The notes under the pieces were generated by a model. It ran no database searches. It saw only the letters and a list, made by a program, of their open reading frames with translations, and was not told where the DNA came from. Position numbers and translations under genes: made by a program. Below, one piece after another: positions 63,103 to 64,000 of a stretch of DNA of 64,000 bases. The stretch is from QWQI01 sp964608915 (lineage in GTDB: Bacteria > Planctomycetota > Planctomycetia > Isosphaerales > Isosphaeraceae): assembly GCA_964608915.1 (NCBI GenBank), contig CAZSQA010000010.1, positions 117,619-181,618 of the forward strand. The letters are read 5' to 3'. How positions within the stretch are numbered: position 1 is the stretch's first letter; each line of letters starts with the position of its first letter.

Positions 63103-63576
63103 TCAAATTCCGCTGATCTCCCGGGCTTCCACCTCCCAGGGATGGTCCCAATAACCCTGGCCCGTTCGCCGCCAAGTCCGCACCGCAAGCCCCAGATAAA
63201 GTGGCAGAAAAAGCGGGCCCCAACGCTCCGCCTGCCGCACGTGCACCAGCTCATGCTGGCGATAAAGCCGCCGTGCGGTGTCGTCCTGATTCAGCACCAC
63301 GTGCCCCAGCGTCAGTGCCGCGGCCGGAAAAGGCCCAAAGTTCAGCACTCGGCGCACAAGGCGGCCTTGCACTTCCACCACGCCCCCGTGCAGAAACGTC
63401 GAACCGCCCGTGATCGCGTTCAGGGCGACCACCGGCAACGCCACGGCCGATGTCGGCAGCACCCAAAGATAAACCAGTGCCTTCTTCGCCCGGCCGATTT
63501 CCGGCCGACCGACCAGGGGCCGGAAGTTCGGGCGATAGGCCCGCAGCTGGCGGTCGAAATGGGGATGGTCGCTCAT
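63103..63576 (-). CDS. Small membrane protein with HELVH metal site
   Basis: 157 residues. Two hydrophobic segments (VYLWVLPTSAVALPVVALNAI, 35-55, and PLFLPLYLGLAV, 121-132) flank the zinc motif HELVH (108-112) within RQHELVHVRQAERWGP. A later Glu in DHPWEVEA (148/150) could be the third ligand, as in many minimal gluzincin-like proteins. This looks like a membrane-anchored metalloprotease fragment of the M48/M56-like kind, but the domain is much shorter than known families. It converges on the DUF1559 gene. Confidence 0.75.
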   Translation of the reverse strand: MSDHPHFDRQLRAYRPNFRPLVGRPEIGRAKKALVYLWVLPTSAVALPVVALNAITGGSTFLHGGVVEVQGRLVRRVLNFGPFPAAALTLGHVVLNQDDTARRLYRQHELVHVRQAERWGPLFLPLYLGLAVRTWRRTGQGYWDHPWEVEAREISGI

Positions 63577-63773
63577 TCCGGTTCATGCTTTCGCTGGCGA
63601 ATCGGTGTCGAGTCTCGAACTCGGCCTGCTTTCGAATGTATGATACGTGCCAGTCAAAAGCCGGCCAACTTTCTGGTGAACCCGGCCACGGGCACGCCGC
63701 CGAGAACCCTGCCCAGCGGCAGTGTGCCGGCGGCTGCCGGAACGAAGCACAACCGAACCACAGAAGCCTGACC

Positions 63774-64000
63774 ATGTCCGACCCACAGCAGATTCTCCGC
63801 GACTTCGCCCCAAAGCATGAGTTTTTCGTCGGCATCGACTCCGATGGCTGCGTGTTCGACTCCATGGAAGTCAAACACAAGGACTGCTTCATCCCCAGAT
63901 TCGTCCAGTATTATCATCTGGCCGGGATCGCGAAATACGCGCGCGAAACCTGGGAATTCGTCAATCTTTACTCCAAAGGCCGGGGCATGAACCGCTTCCC
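63774..64000 (+). CDS. HAD-superfamily hydrolase, N-terminal part (runs off window)
   Basis: 75 codons are visible from the ATG at 63774. Motif I is VGIDSDGCVFDSME, with the nucleophile D22 and acid/base D24. The following MEVKHKDCFIPRFVQYYHLAGI is the start of a cap domain. Most HAD proteins are phosphatases or phosphoglucomutase-like enzymes acting on small phosphorylated metabolites. The remaining motifs lie outside the window, so neither substrate nor completeness can be judged. Confidence 0.82.
   Translation, partial: MSDPQQILRDFAPKHEFFVGIDSDGCVFDSMEVKHKDCFIPRFVQYYHLAGIAKYARETWEFVNLYSKGRGMNRF

Noticed and set aside
57965..63223. A stop-free antisense frame of 1752 codons across the ebo-like unit
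   Set aside because: It runs opposite to six genes with clear families and has no recognisable domains; high GC and codon bias remove antisense stops.

Overview
The window is a GC-rich, gene-dense piece of a bacterial chromosome, almost certainly from the Planctomycetota. The supporting signs are a DUF1549/DUF1553 cytochrome-like protein followed by a DUF1501 protein, a DUF1559 protein with a pilin-like N-terminus, a DUF4175-type protein with a huge low-complexity tail, an ECF-type sigma factor overlapping a Ser/Thr kinase that carries a zinc anti-sigma motif, and a PEP-CTERM remnant. A run of exactly 100 Ns (28246-28345) inside a tandem repeat shows that this is a scaffolded draft assembly. 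I found no rRNA, tRNA, CRISPR array, phage or complete insertion sequence.

Layout. 1-2.1 kb: a truncated HtrA-like protease and a TIGR01777-type epimerase, both on the minus strand. 2.6-5.8 kb: a plus-strand trio of alpha/beta hydrolase, PmtA-like phospholipid N-methyltransferase and GH3-family acyl-adenylating enzyme. 6-8.6 kb: recA converging on a Ser/Thr kinase. 8.9-15.6 kb: acyl-CoA dehydrogenase, SnoaL-like protein, small hypotheticals, an MFS permease and a polytopic membrane protein. 15.8-19.9 kb: DAACS symporter and DUF4349 lipoprotein (minus), divergent from a lone GspF-like protein. 20-24.7 kb: ceramidase-like hydrolase, an ECF sigma factor with a coupled membrane protein and coiled-coil protein, and an M48 peptidase. 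25.2-31.0 kb: the repeat-rich DUF4175-like protein coupled to nadB.

31-43.7 kb is nearly all minus strand: a small conserved protein, DUF1501, DUF1549/1553, thpR, a PfkB kinase, gltX, alaS and a LamG protein. 44-45 kb: rplM-rpsI with a strong terminator, followed by a repeat-rich spacer. 45.3-48.8 kb (minus): a K+ channel/RCK protein and a sugar-type ABC permease plus binding protein with no ATPase in the window. 49-51.4 kb: an HD phosphohydrolase, a PEP-CTERM remnant and a hypothetical. 51.8-56.6 kb (minus): kinase and sigma factor, then an acyl carrier protein beside an alkaline-phosphatase-superfamily protein that appears to have lost its metal ligands. 56.9-61.8 kb (plus): an SLBB export lipoprotein, then inositol-phosphate synthase, TIM-barrel isomerase, UbiA/EboC-like prenyltransferase and a second TIM-barrel isomerase. 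61.9-64 kb: DUF1559, a HELVH membrane protein and a truncated HAD hydrolase.

The most interesting part is 54.8-61.8 kb. The inositol-phosphate synthase/TIM/UbiA/TIM unit looks like a planctomycete variant of the 'ebo' type of cluster (UbiA, cyclitol-forming enzyme, TIM barrel). It is divergently flanked by an ACP and a pseudo-phosphodiesterase. A pathway that attaches an inositol-derived polar group to a prenyl or other lipid is a reasonable hypothesis, but it is inference. Start codons were chosen by ribosome-binding site and family length and often differ from the longest open frame.
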